Assembly (NCBI GenBank): GCA_947371865.1 | Contig: CANBRH010000014.1 | Coordinates: 1-22,903, forward strand | Source of the DNA: Actinomycetota bacterium | Lineage (GTDB): Bacteria; Actinomycetota; Actinomycetes; Nanopelagicales; Nanopelagicaceae | Direction of reading: 5' to 3' | DNA: 22,903 nucleotides | Shown: in pieces, positions 8,089 through 15,242 of the stretch | Layout: every line of letters starts with the position of its first letter | Position numbering within the stretch: the stretch's first letter is position 1 | Translations under genes and position numbers: made by a program | Notes under the pieces: model-generated | The model's input: only the letters and a program-made list of their open reading frames with translations | What the model was told of the DNA's origin: nothing | Databases searched by the model: none

Positions 8089-8996
8089 TTGGTTCCTCCG
8101 ATAGAAATAAGTTCACGGGCCAAACGACGATAAGACGAGGCTCCGGAAGAGCTGCTGGCATAGGTGGTGATAGGTTCGCCGGCCACTGTGGTTTCTGGAA
8201 AACGCACGGTGCGGGCAATGATGGTGTCGAAAACATGGTTAGGAAATGCTTCAAGGATTCGTTCTAGAACTTCGCGACTATGTACCGTTTTACGATCGAA
8301 CATGGTGGGCAAGATGCCTGTTAATTTCAGATCTGGATTGGTGTTCTTCTGAACTTTGCCAATGATGTCGGCTAGCAAGGCCACGCCGCGAAGCGCAAAG
8401 TATTCACATTCCAAGGGAACGATGACACCGTCTGAGGCGGTCAATGCGTTCACGGTGAGCAATCCCAGCGAGGGTTGGCAGTCGATCAAGATAACGTCAT
8501 AGTCAGCCAACACCGGTTCCAAGATGCGTTTAAGGACCTTTTCGCGAGCGATGACATTCATGAGGCCACCTTCGGCCCCGGCTAAGTCCTCGTGGCTCGG
8601 GATCATGTCCATGCCGGGGATACTGGTCTTCAATAAGAAATCTTCGATATGTGTCGATTCATCCATCATCAAGTTGTAGATAGAACCATCAAGTTGGCGG
8701 GTAGAGACGCCCAAGCCCACAGATAGCGAATGTTGGGGATCAAAGTCGATGAGCAGGACCCGTCGGCCTAACTCTGCCAATGCTGCACCGAGATTGATGG
8801 TGGTTGTGGTCTTTCCGACGCCACCTTTCTGGTTGACTACCGAAATAACCGTGGCACCATGATGCTCGGTGAGGAGAGGAATATCTGGAATCTCCTTCAG
8901 CGGGAGCCCGAGGACTCCGGAAGTAGTTGCGACCTCATCATCACGATTTGTCGATTTAGCGTCGAAACGAGAAACCTCTGAAGAGCCTTTTGCCAT
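8085..8996 (-). CDS. ParA/Soj-type chromosome-partition ATPase
   Basis: The 303-residue protein has a poorly conserved N-terminal extension of about 48 residues and a ParA/MinD-type deviant Walker ATPase domain: VVNQKGGVGKTTTTINLG (Walker A 57-64), LLIDFDPQHSLS (Walker A'), and VILIDCQPSLGLLTVNAL (Walker B). The DPQ triad is typical of ParA/Soj. The order xerD-parA-scpA-scpB matches the mycobacterial Rv1708-Rv1710 locus, so it is probably a second, non-parABS ParA linked to condensin or cell-pole organisation. The true ParA is normally next to parB near oriC. It is divergent from scpA with a 61-bp intergenic region and has a good leaderless promoter. Confidence 0.9.
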   Translation of the reverse strand: MAKGSSEVSRFDAKSTNRDDEVATTSGVLGLPLKEIPDIPLLTEHHGATVISVVNQKGGVGKTTTTINLGAALAELGRRVLLIDFDPQHSLSVGLGVSTRQLDGSIYNLMMDESTHIEDFLLKTSIPGMDMIPSHEDLAGAEGGLMNVIAREKVLKRILEPVLADYDVILIDCQPSLGLLTVNALTASDGVIVPLECEYFALRGVALLADIIGKVQKNTNPDLKLTGILPTMFDRKTVHSREVLERILEAFPNHVFDTIIARTVRFPETTVAGEPITTYASSSSGASSYRRLARELISIGGTK

Positions 8997-9002
8997 GGCG
9001 CG

Positions 9003-9032
9003 ACTCTAACGGCGGTGCGATTACGCTGGCAA
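9003..9032 (-). promoter_or_regulatory. Leaderless promoter of the parA operon
   Basis: On the minus strand TTGCCA (9032-9027, five of six matches to TTGACA), an 18-bp spacer and TAGAGT (9008-9003, TANNNT) lie 6 nt before the ATG at 8996. No Shine-Dalgarno precedes the ATG. The arrangement predicts a transcript starting at or next to the A of the start codon. Confidence 0.65.
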
Positions 9033-9050
9033 GCGAGCGTCAAGTACCTT
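9021..9050 (+). promoter_or_regulatory. Likely promoter of scpA
   Basis: TACCTT (9045-9050, TANNNT) lies 7 nt before the ATG at 9058, and TTACGC (9021-9026) is a poor -35 candidate at an 18-bp spacing. It overlaps the divergent parA promoter, so the two transcripts could compete or share control. The ATG has no Shine-Dalgarno. Confidence 0.45.
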
Positions 9051-9057
9051 ATCCACC

Positions 9058-9993
9058 ATGAGTGAGCCGATTGCCGTGAGCGAAGAAGTTGTGTTCGCGA
9101 CCGCCGAAGCATCGCTACCTTTTTCAGTCCACCTCAGTAACTTCGATGGCCCATTTGATCTTTTGCTGCAACTTATTTCCCGCCACAAGATGGATGTCAC
9201 TGAAGTTGCTCTAGGCGTTGTTACTGATGACTTTATCGCCTATATCAGGGCGCTAGAAGGTTCAGAAGAGGGTTGGGACCTCGATGAGACCACGGAATTC
9301 TTAGTTGTCGCTGCCACGCTTTTAGACCTAAAAGCAGCGCGATTATTGCCTTCTGGTGAAGTTGAAGACGAAGAAGATTTGGCGTTACTGGAAGCCCGCG
9401 ATCTTCTCTTCGCCAGGCTGCTGCAGTATCGCGCCTTTAAAGAGTTGGCTTCGATCTTCTCTGAGCGAATTTCCCGCGAAGAGAAAACTTTTGCCCGAAT
9501 AGTGGCGCTTGAGCCACATTTTGCGGCTCTTCTCCCGGAAGTATTGATCGGGGTAGGGGCTGATCGGTTCGCGGCGATTGCACAGCGCGTACTCTCACCA
9601 AAAATTTCGCCAAGCGTCGCTCTCGAGCACATCCACCGCCCATTGGTCAGCGTGGCCGAGGAAGCCCTCAAAGTCGTTGATCTGCTACGCAAGAGCGGGC
9701 GATCCACCTTTCGACATCTCATCAATGACTCTGACTCCACTTTGGTCGTCGTGGCTCGTTTTCTTGCCTTGCTCGAGCTCTACCGCGAAGGTGTGCTGCG
9801 CTTCGAGCAGGTTATGGCTCTGGGCGAACTCCACATTACGTGGACCGGAACGCTCGAAGGTGTGGTCGCCGTGAGCGATGAGTTTGATATCCCAGTCTCG
9901 ATCTTGGGAGAAGCCGATGAAATTGAAGAAAATGACGAGATTCCGACTGCAGTAGAGATTAAAGACGATACAGAAGAGGTTCCTTATGTCTAA
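9058..9993 (+). CDS. scpA: Segregation and condensation protein A (kleisin)
   Basis: ScpA is the kleisin subunit that bridges SMC heads and binds ScpB in bacterial condensin. The 311-residue protein carries the conserved N-terminal signature VHLSNFDGPFDLLLQLISRHKMDVTEV (about 23-48) and FLVVAATLLDLKAARLLPSGE, followed by an acidic linker, and a winged-helix C-terminal domain (SDSTLVVVARFLALLELYREGVLRFEQ). After it comes an acidic tail of about 40 residues rich in Glu and Asp, longer than I would expect. It overlaps scpB by 8 bp. The smc gene is not in the window. Confidence 0.95.
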   Translation: MSEPIAVSEEVVFATAEASLPFSVHLSNFDGPFDLLLQLISRHKMDVTEVALGVVTDDFIAYIRALEGSEEGWDLDETTEFLVVAATLLDLKAARLLPSGEVEDEEDLALLEARDLLFARLLQYRAFKELASIFSERISREEKTFARIVALEPHFAALLPEVLIGVGADRFAAIAQRVLSPKISPSVALEHIHRPLVSVAEEALKVVDLLRKSGRSTFRHLINDSDSTLVVVARFLALLELYREGVLRFEQVMALGELHITWTGTLEGVVAVSDEFDIPVSILGEADEIEENDEIPTAVEIKDDTEEVPYV

Positions 9994-10543
9994 TTCCGAA
10001 CTTAATAGATCACTCGAAGCGATCCTTATGGTGGTGGATGAGCCTGTTTCTGAACTTATCTTGGCTCAAATTACCGAGACCTCGACCGACGAGGTGATTT
10101 CCGCGCTGACAGAGTTAGCTCTGGCGTACGAGAACGAGGGGCGCGGTTTTGAGCTCCGAAATGTCGCAGGCGGTTGGCGTTATTACAGCCATCCGGACCA
10201 GTCCCTTTTGGTCGAGAAGTTTGTTCTCGATGGCCAGCAGTCACGACTGACGCAAGCGGCGCTTGAGACTCTGGCTGTTATCGCCTACCGCCAGCCCGTC
10301 TCGCGCGCTCGAGTCTCAGCGATTCGAGGCGTAAATGTCGAGGCGGTTATGAAGACTCTGGTGACTCGAGGGTTGGTAGAAGAAGCCGGACAAGAACCAG
10401 AGACAAATGCCATTCTTTATCGCACAACTTCATACTTTTTGGAGAAGTTGGGCCTAAACCAAGTAGAAGATCTGCCGGCTCTAGCTCCATTTTTGCCTGA
10501 CGTGGATGCCTTAGACGAAGTCCTTGCCACGCTAACTGACTAA
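9986..10543 (+). CDS. scpB: Segregation and condensation protein B
   Basis: ScpB is the winged-helix dimer that binds ScpA and modulates SMC. The 185-residue protein has two winged helices: residues about 6-80 (ELNRSLEAILMVVDEPVSEL) and about 85-165 (LTQAALETLAVIAYRQPVSRARVSAIRGVN), the latter being the strongest family motif. It starts with ATG at 9986, inside the last codons of scpA, so translation is coupled. A 139-bp gap follows before rluB. In that gap only a weak 5-bp hairpin with a TGAA loop (about 10624-10638) and a Shine-Dalgarno for rluB are visible. Confidence 0.95.
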   Translation: MSNSELNRSLEAILMVVDEPVSELILAQITETSTDEVISALTELALAYENEGRGFELRNVAGGWRYYSHPDQSLLVEKFVLDGQQSRLTQAALETLAVIAYRQPVSRARVSAIRGVNVEAVMKTLVTRGLVEEAGQEPETNAILYRTTSYFLEKLGLNQVEDLPALAPFLPDVDALDEVLATLTD

Positions 10544-10682
10544 TTTCGGGCCGGCGTTCTTTCTGAGGCTGGCAACTCAATTCACTCATCCAAGCGAATA
10601 CGCCGTACTCTTTGCCTAGAGGTCGCGCACTGAAGTGCGAAATCAATCGAGATGGACCTCCTCGTGCGACAGGATTGCTTTC

Positions 10683-11417
10683 ATGGCTGAGATACGTTTA
10701 CAGAAGATACTTGCCGATGCTGGTGTGGCTAGCCGCCGGGGGAGTGAAGAACTCATCGCTGATGGTCGCGTGAGTGTAGATGGCATCCAAATTCGAGAAC
10801 TTGGCGTCAAAGTAGATCCAGAAATTTCTACCATTGAAGTTGATGGTGAGACAATCAAACTGAATAAGTCTAAAACTTACCTCCTTTTTCATAAACCTGC
10901 AGGGGTAATTTCCACGATGTCTGACCCGGAAGATCGTCCGAATCTTGGTGATTACTTCAAGACTCGTAATGAACGCCTCTTTCACGTAGGTCGTTTAGAT
11001 CGGGAGAGTGAGGGGTTAATCCTGCTCACCAATGATGGTGATTTAGCGCATCGAGCGACCCACCCTTCTTACGGCCTGATCAAAAAATACGTTTTGGAAA
11101 TTGAAGGCGCCTTTGGGAAGGATCAGATTAAGGAGTTAGAGCACGGGGTAGAACTGGAAGATGGTCTAGCTCGAGCTCTCTCTGTTCAGATCATTCGCGA
11201 AGTTTCACCAAAGCACTTTTGGTTAGAAGTCTCCATTCACGAAGGTAGGTACCATATCGTTCGCCGAATGTTCGATGTATTGGGCATCAAGGTCCTTCGA
11301 CTCATCCGCAGCGAGTTCGGGCCGCTCTCCTTAGGAGAGACCAAAGAAGGCCGCTGGCGATCCTTGAATGAAACCGAAGTGACTAACCTCTTTAAGGTTT
11401 TAAAAATAAATCAATAA
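10683..11417 (+). CDS. rluB: 23S rRNA pseudouridine synthase, RsuA/RluB family
   Basis: The enzyme isomerises a uridine of 23S rRNA (U2605 in E. coli RluB) to pseudouridine. The 244-residue protein has an S4 RNA-binding domain (1-60: RLQKILADAGVASRRGSEEL, then GRVSVDG) and the RsuA-type catalytic domain with HVGRLDRESEGLILLTNDGD, whose Asp is catalytic, and YHIVRRMFDVLG near the C-terminus. I place the start at ATG 10683, preceded by AGGA at 10671-10674; the open frame reaches back to 10635 without support. The RsuA/RluB/RluE subfamilies are hard to separate by eye, but the scpB neighbour favours RluB. Confidence 0.9.
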   Translation: MAEIRLQKILADAGVASRRGSEELIADGRVSVDGIQIRELGVKVDPEISTIEVDGETIKLNKSKTYLLFHKPAGVISTMSDPEDRPNLGDYFKTRNERLFHVGRLDRESEGLILLTNDGDLAHRATHPSYGLIKKYVLEIEGAFGKDQIKELEHGVELEDGLARALSVQIIREVSPKHFWLEVSIHEGRYHIVRRMFDVLGIKVLRLIRSEFGPLSLGETKEGRWRSLNETEVTNLFKVLKINQ

Positions 11418-11655
11418 ATATATATTACCTTCCTGGCAATAGTTGATAAATAAATAATTGTAACCTTCTTTTAATATCGATAAACCTACTTTAACAAGCC
11501 TAGTACGCGGCTCAAATGTCTATTTATTGCTTAAAGGAATGGCACTACTGGAGAGCAAATCTCTACTTATCGATATCGTATGCATCGTCAAAATGTCTAT
11601 AAAGATTTATCGGCAAAACTTTAAATATCTACGGCCAGTGTCGCGAAGCAACCGT
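11418..11655 (+). other. AT-rich intergenic region with repeats, between rluB and aroH
   Basis: About 240 bp of clearly AT-rich sequence separate rluB from aroH. It holds the direct repeat aaatgtctat at 11514-11523 and 11591-11600, and a perfect 10-bp inverted repeat, ATATCGATAA (11474-11483) and TTATCGATAT (11567-11576), 83 bp apart. I see no RNA gene, no T-run terminator for rluB and no convincing Shine-Dalgarno. An open frame from 11527 runs in phase into aroH but has no family counterpart there. It may contain promoter or leader elements, an unrecognised RNA, or decayed sequence. Confidence 0.5.
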
Positions 11656-11661
11656 TACAAT
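11656..11661 (+). promoter_or_regulatory. -10 box of a leaderless aroH-tyrA promoter
   Basis: TACAAT (five of six matches to TATAAT) lies exactly 6 nt before the ATG at 11668. No -35 of quality is visible at 16-18 bp. The spacing to ATG matches the parA promoter in this window. Confidence 0.6.
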
Positions 11662-11667
11662 CTCGGC

Positions 11668-12030
11668 ATGCGAGTGCGTGCGGTCAGAGGTGCTACTCAG
11701 TTACGCCATGACGATCCGCTGGAAATGCAAGATGCGGTCACAGAATTACTCTCGGCAATTTTTGAAGAAAATGGCATCTCTCATGATGATCTGATATCGA
11801 TCCATTTCACATCCACCACAGATTTAGTCTCCGATTTTCCCGCCAAGTCAGCACGTTCCCTGGATCTGGGTCTCATCCCGTTGATTTGTTCCACCGAGAT
11901 ACCGGTACCTGGCTCTTTGCCTCGTGTTATTCGAGTGATGGTGCACGCTTATTCGGCCCGTGCCCATGCAGAGATTTCGCATATCTATCGGCGTGGAGCT
12001 GAGGTTTTACGTCGCGATCTGGCCCAGTAA
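11668..12030 (+). CDS. aroH: Chorismate mutase, AroH type
   Basis: The enzyme converts chorismate to prephenate for tyrosine and phenylalanine synthesis. From ATG 11668 the product has 120 residues and starts with MRVRAVRGAT. It keeps the residues known from Bacillus subtilis AroH: Arg7, Cys74, Glu77, Arg89, Tyr107 and Arg115 (one less than the B. subtilis numbers for all after Arg7). Conserved blocks include SIHFTSTTDLVSDFPA and VPGSLPRVIRVMVHAY. The open frame extends 47 codons upstream to 11527, but that part is AT-rich and has no counterpart in the family. It abuts tyrA with no spacing, so mutase and prephenate dehydrogenase are co-expressed. Confidence 0.93.
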   Translation: MRVRAVRGATQLRHDDPLEMQDAVTELLSAIFEENGISHDDLISIHFTSTTDLVSDFPAKSARSLDLGLIPLICSTEIPVPGSLPRVIRVMVHAYSARAHAEISHIYRRGAEVLRRDLAQ

Positions 12031-13095
12031 ATGGTGAAAATTTCTACTATTCGAATAGTTGGCGCCGGTTTGATTGGCACTTCCTTGGGCTTGGCGCTCA
12101 AACAATTGGGTTATGACCTTGATTTTCAAGATGTTGACGCTTCAGCTCAATCCTTAGCTGAAGACCTCGTGGGAACCAGCTCATTTACTTCGCCCGATCT
12201 CTTCATTTTGGCTACGCCAGTTTCTGGCGAATTCGCCCTTCTTAAAGATCTATATTTGGCAAACCCTCAAGCCGTATTCATAGATATAACCGGAATTAAG
12301 TCTGAAGTTATGCAAGAGGTCGAACAATTTCCAGAGATTGCAGCGCGATTTTGCGCAACTCATCCTATGGCTGGCAGAGAATTCACTGGTCCAACCGCTG
12401 CTCAGAGCGATCTCTTTACCGGCCGTGCCTGGATCCTTCTGCCCACCGAGCGAACCTCTGAAGAATTGCGTAACTGGGTAGAGAGAATGGTTCTTGCCCT
12501 CGGAGCATCCCCGTATTTCATGAGCGCATCCGAGCACGATCAAGTGATCGCTGCTATCTCTCAATTGCCCCAAGTTCTCAGTTCCACTCTCGGGACGATG
12601 CTGGTCGAGCTCGACGCCCAAGCGCTGAACTTGGCGGGGGGAGGCTTACGCGATGTCACGCGCCTGGCAGGATCTTCTGGTGAGATGTGGTCGGACCTGC
12701 TGCGTGGCAATCGTTCTCATTTAGTGCCGCTCCTTGAGGAGTTTCGGAGCAAGCTTGGCAGTTTTATTGAGTCATTAAATCGACAAAATGATAAAGAAAT
12801 AAAAGACTATTTTTCTCGAGCAAATGTTGGCCGCGAGCGTATCTCCGGCAAGCATGGCGCGAAGATGCGCGATTACACCTATCTACCGATCGTTATTGAC
12901 GATCGTCCCGGTCAACTGGCTGCACTCTTTGATGCCTGCGCTTCCGTCTCGGCTAACGTCGAAGATCTATCAATTGAGCACAGCCCCGGTCAACAAACGG
13001 GTTTGATAACGCTGGCACTGTCAGAGCCAGATGCAAAAAAATTGCATCGCTATCTCCTCGAAAATGGCTGGGGCGCTCACCACCCTCGCAAGTAA
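12031..13095 (+). CDS. tyrA: Prephenate dehydrogenase with C-terminal ACT domain
   Basis: The enzyme oxidatively decarboxylates prephenate to 4-hydroxyphenylpyruvate with NAD, in tyrosine synthesis. The 354-residue protein has an N-terminal Rossmann motif RIVGAGLIGTSLGLAL (GAGLIG at 11-16), the TyrA motif ATHPMAGREFTGP, and the helical dimerisation domain with AISQLPQVLSS and GGGLRDVTRLAGSSGEMW. A C-terminal ACT domain begins near residue 287 (DYTYLPIVIDDRPGQLAAL), which usually means feedback control by tyrosine or phenylalanine; the ligand cannot be told from sequence. The start ATG follows the aroH stop directly. Confidence 0.93.
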   Translation: MVKISTIRIVGAGLIGTSLGLALKQLGYDLDFQDVDASAQSLAEDLVGTSSFTSPDLFILATPVSGEFALLKDLYLANPQAVFIDITGIKSEVMQEVEQFPEIAARFCATHPMAGREFTGPTAAQSDLFTGRAWILLPTERTSEELRNWVERMVLALGASPYFMSASEHDQVIAAISQLPQVLSSTLGTMLVELDAQALNLAGGGLRDVTRLAGSSGEMWSDLLRGNRSHLVPLLEEFRSKLGSFIESLNRQNDKEIKDYFSRANVGRERISGKHGAKMRDYTYLPIVIDDRPGQLAALFDACASVSANVEDLSIEHSPGQQTGLITLALSEPDAKKLHRYLLENGWGAHHPRK

Positions 13096-13126
13096 GAGCT
13101 CAATCCTCCGCAGCTGCTTCGCACAT

Positions 13127-13153
13127 TTGAGGTTGCTCTATCACCAGTAAGGT
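13127..13153 (+). promoter_or_regulatory. Possible promoter of the cmk-der gene
   Basis: TAAGGT (13148-13153, TANNNT) lies 6 nt before the ATG at 13160, and TTGAGG (13127-13132) is a -35 candidate at a short 15-bp spacing. The same bases contain AAGG (13149-13152), which could instead act as a Shine-Dalgarno 7 nt before the ATG. The two readings cannot be separated by eye. Confidence 0.4.
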
Positions 13154-13159
13154 TTAACC

Positions 13160-15124
13160 ATGGCCAAAATAGTTGTTGCAATCGATGGCCCGAGCGGTTC
13201 TGGAAAGTCATCCACCGCAAAAGCGATAGCGCTCCGCGCACATTGGAAGTACCTCGATACCGGCGCGCTCTATCGGGCTGCCACCTGGATTGCGTTGGAG
13301 GAAAATCTCACCGAGCCTGCCGCCATAATTTCAGCTCTGCGGCAACGACCCATCTCATTTACTCCAGATCCTAAGAACCCTCTGGTTTACGCCGGCGAGC
13401 AAGAGATCTCACAAGAAATTCGTAGCGCTCGGGTCACTGACAATGTCAGTCAACTGAGCCAGTTGCCAGAGATCCGCGATTTCCTCGTCGATCTGCAACG
13501 TTCGATCATTGATGAATCCACTGCCGGAATTGTTGTCGAAGGTCGCGACATCGGTACCGTGGTTGTGCCCGACGCTGATATGAAAATATTCCTCTACGCA
13601 AACCTGGAAGAGCGGGCAGTGCGCCGCGAACGTGAACTTAATTTAGAAAACGCCACCTCCGAAGTTGCCAGCGCACTAGATTCGCGCGACCGTGTTGATT
13701 CAACACGAAAGATTTCTCCACTCCGTCCGGCAGAAGATGCCATGGAGCTCGATTCCACGGCTTTGGATTTGGATGAAGTCGTAGATTTGATTTGGAATTG
13801 GCTAGAACATCGCAACCTTTTGGGATTGCCTACCGTTGCAGTCATTGGACGCCCTAACGTTGGTAAATCCACTTTGGTCAATCGCATGATAGGTCGGCGC
13901 GAGGCGATTGTTGAAGATACCCCTGGCGTCACTCGCGATCGCGTTAAATATCAGGCCGAATGGAATGGACGTCGTTTCATCCTGATCGATACTGGTGGAT
14001 GGGAAGTAAGTCCCGAGGGAATTTCTGAAAAAATTACTGCTGGAGCAGAGATGGCCATCTCAGAGGCAGATGTCATCATGTTCGTCATCGATGCCCAAGT
14101 GGGCGCTCTGGATGAAGACAGTTCCTTGGTTGATCTGCTGCGACGATCGAAAAAGAAAATCATCCTCGCTGCGAATAAAGTCGATGGACCAAATGAAGAG
14201 ACGTATGCGCACTCGCTCTGGAATTTGGGATTGGGCGAACCTCGATTTGTCTCAGCATTACACGGACGAGGTGCGGGCGATCTTCTCGACCTCTTGGTGA
14301 AAGAATTGCCAGAAGTTGGTTCGGAACAAGCCGATGATGGCTTCCGTAGAATTGCTCTTGTTGGACGTCCCAATGTTGGTAAATCAAGTTTGCTCAACGT
14401 GCTTGCTGGCGAATCGCGGGTGCTCGTCGATGATGCGGCAGGTACAACGCGTGATCCAGTTGATGAACTCATTGAGATTGGTGGAAATACCTGGCGCTTT
14501 ATTGATACGGCCGGCATCAGGCGCCGAGCCCATCAAGACAGCGGAACTGATTATTACGCCTCACTACGCACCGCCTCTGCCTTAGATCGCGCCGAAGTCG
14601 CCGTGATCGTGTTGGATGCATCTGCGCCTCTCACCGAGCAAGACATTCGAATAGTGACCATGGCAGAAGAAGCAGGGCGAGCTCTCGTCCTAGTAATGAA
14701 CAAGTGGGATATGGTCGATGAGGATCGTCAAATCAAACTGGAACGCGAAATGGAACGACAGCTGGAACGATATCCCTGGGCTCAGCGGATAAATCTTTCA
14801 GCAAAAACCGGTTGGCATCGAGATCGCCTAGCGCCGGCACTACGTACCGCTCTGGGGAGTTGGGAGAAGCGCGTACCCACGGCAAAGCTCAATTCTTTCT
14901 TGGGCGCACTCGTCGCCGCTACGCCACCACCGGTCCGAAGTGGCAAGCAGCCAAAAATCCGATTTGCTACGCAGGCAGCCATTTGTCCGCCAAAATTTGT
15001 TATCTTCTCCAGTGATTGGATCGAACCTTCATATCGACGATTCATTGAACGTCGAATTCGTGAAGAATTTGGTTTCCAAGGTTCACCAGTTGAAGTAGCA
15101 GTAAAGGTCAAAGAGCGGGAGTAA
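13160..15124 (+). CDS. cmk-der: Bifunctional cytidylate kinase / GTPase Der
   Basis: One uninterrupted 654-residue frame joins two proteins. Residues 1-220 are cytidylate kinase, which phosphorylates CMP and dCMP: P-loop GPSGSGKSS at 10-18, YLDTGALYRAATW, VVEGRDIGTVVVPDAD and the RDRVDSTRKISPLRPAED substrate segment. Residues about 225-654 are the double-GTPase Der (EngA) needed for 50S ribosome assembly: first G1 GRPNVGKS at 230-237 with NKVD at 339-342; second G1 GRPNVGKS at 402-409 with NKWD at 514-517; then a KH-like C-terminal domain. The junction (LIWNWLEHRNLLGLPTVAVI) has no stop or frameshift. In mycobacteria the two genes are separate neighbours; the fusion is known in some small-genome Actinobacteria. 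Confidence 0.96.
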   Translation: MAKIVVAIDGPSGSGKSSTAKAIALRAHWKYLDTGALYRAATWIALEENLTEPAAIISALRQRPISFTPDPKNPLVYAGEQEISQEIRSARVTDNVSQLSQLPEIRDFLVDLQRSIIDESTAGIVVEGRDIGTVVVPDADMKIFLYANLEERAVRRERELNLENATSEVASALDSRDRVDSTRKISPLRPAEDAMELDSTALDLDEVVDLIWNWLEHRNLLGLPTVAVIGRPNVGKSTLVNRMIGRREAIVEDTPGVTRDRVKYQAEWNGRRFILIDTGGWEVSPEGISEKITAGAEMAISEADVIMFVIDAQVGALDEDSSLVDLLRRSKKKIILAANKVDGPNEETYAHSLWNLGLGEPRFVSALHGRGAGDLLDLLVKELPEVGSEQADDGFRRIALVGRPNVGKSSLLNVLAGESRVLVDDAAGTTRDPVDELIEIGGNTWRFIDTAGIRRRAHQDSGTDYYASLRTASALDRAEVAVIVLDASAPLTEQDIRIVTMAEEAGRALVLVMNKWDMVDEDRQIKLEREMERQLERYPWAQRINLSAKTGWHRDRLAPALRTALGSWEKRVPTAKLNSFLGALVAATPPPVRSGKQPKIRFATQAAICPPKFVIFSSDWIEPSYRRFIERRIREEFGFQGSPVEVAVKVKERE

Positions 15125-15136
15125 TATTCGCACTTC

Positions 15137-15210
15137 CGGGACGTAGCGCAGCTTGGTAGCGCACCAGGCTGGGGGTCTGGGTGTCGCAGGTTCAAATCCT
15201 GTCGTCCCGA
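15137..15210 (+). tRNA. tRNA-Pro (anticodon GGG)
   Basis: The cloverleaf folds by eye: acceptor CGGGACG/CGTCCCG (perfect), D-arm GCGC/GCGC, anticodon arm CCAGG/TCTGG around loop CTGGGGG with anticodon GGG, 5-nt variable loop, and T-arm GCAGG-TTCAAAT-CCTGT. The discriminator is A at 15210; CCA is not encoded and must be added by tRNA nucleotidyltransferase. A run of seven T (15214-15220) follows directly and may end transcription. It sits 12 bp after cmk-der and just before pgsA. Confidence 0.96.
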
Positions 15211-15242
15211 CGGTTTTTTTAGCAGTATGTTCTGGCGAGAGG

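Noticed and set aside
11527..11667. 47-residue N-terminal extension of chorismate mutase, or a Tyr/Phe leader peptide
   Set aside because: AroH proteins begin at MRVRAVRGAT (11668); the extension is AT-rich, has no family counterpart, and no stop codon or attenuator hairpin separates it as a leader peptide.
15153..15242. 30-residue N-terminal extension of the phosphatidyltransferase
   Set aside because: This part is the tRNA-Pro gene and its T-run read in frame; ATG 15243 or 15246 is the better start.
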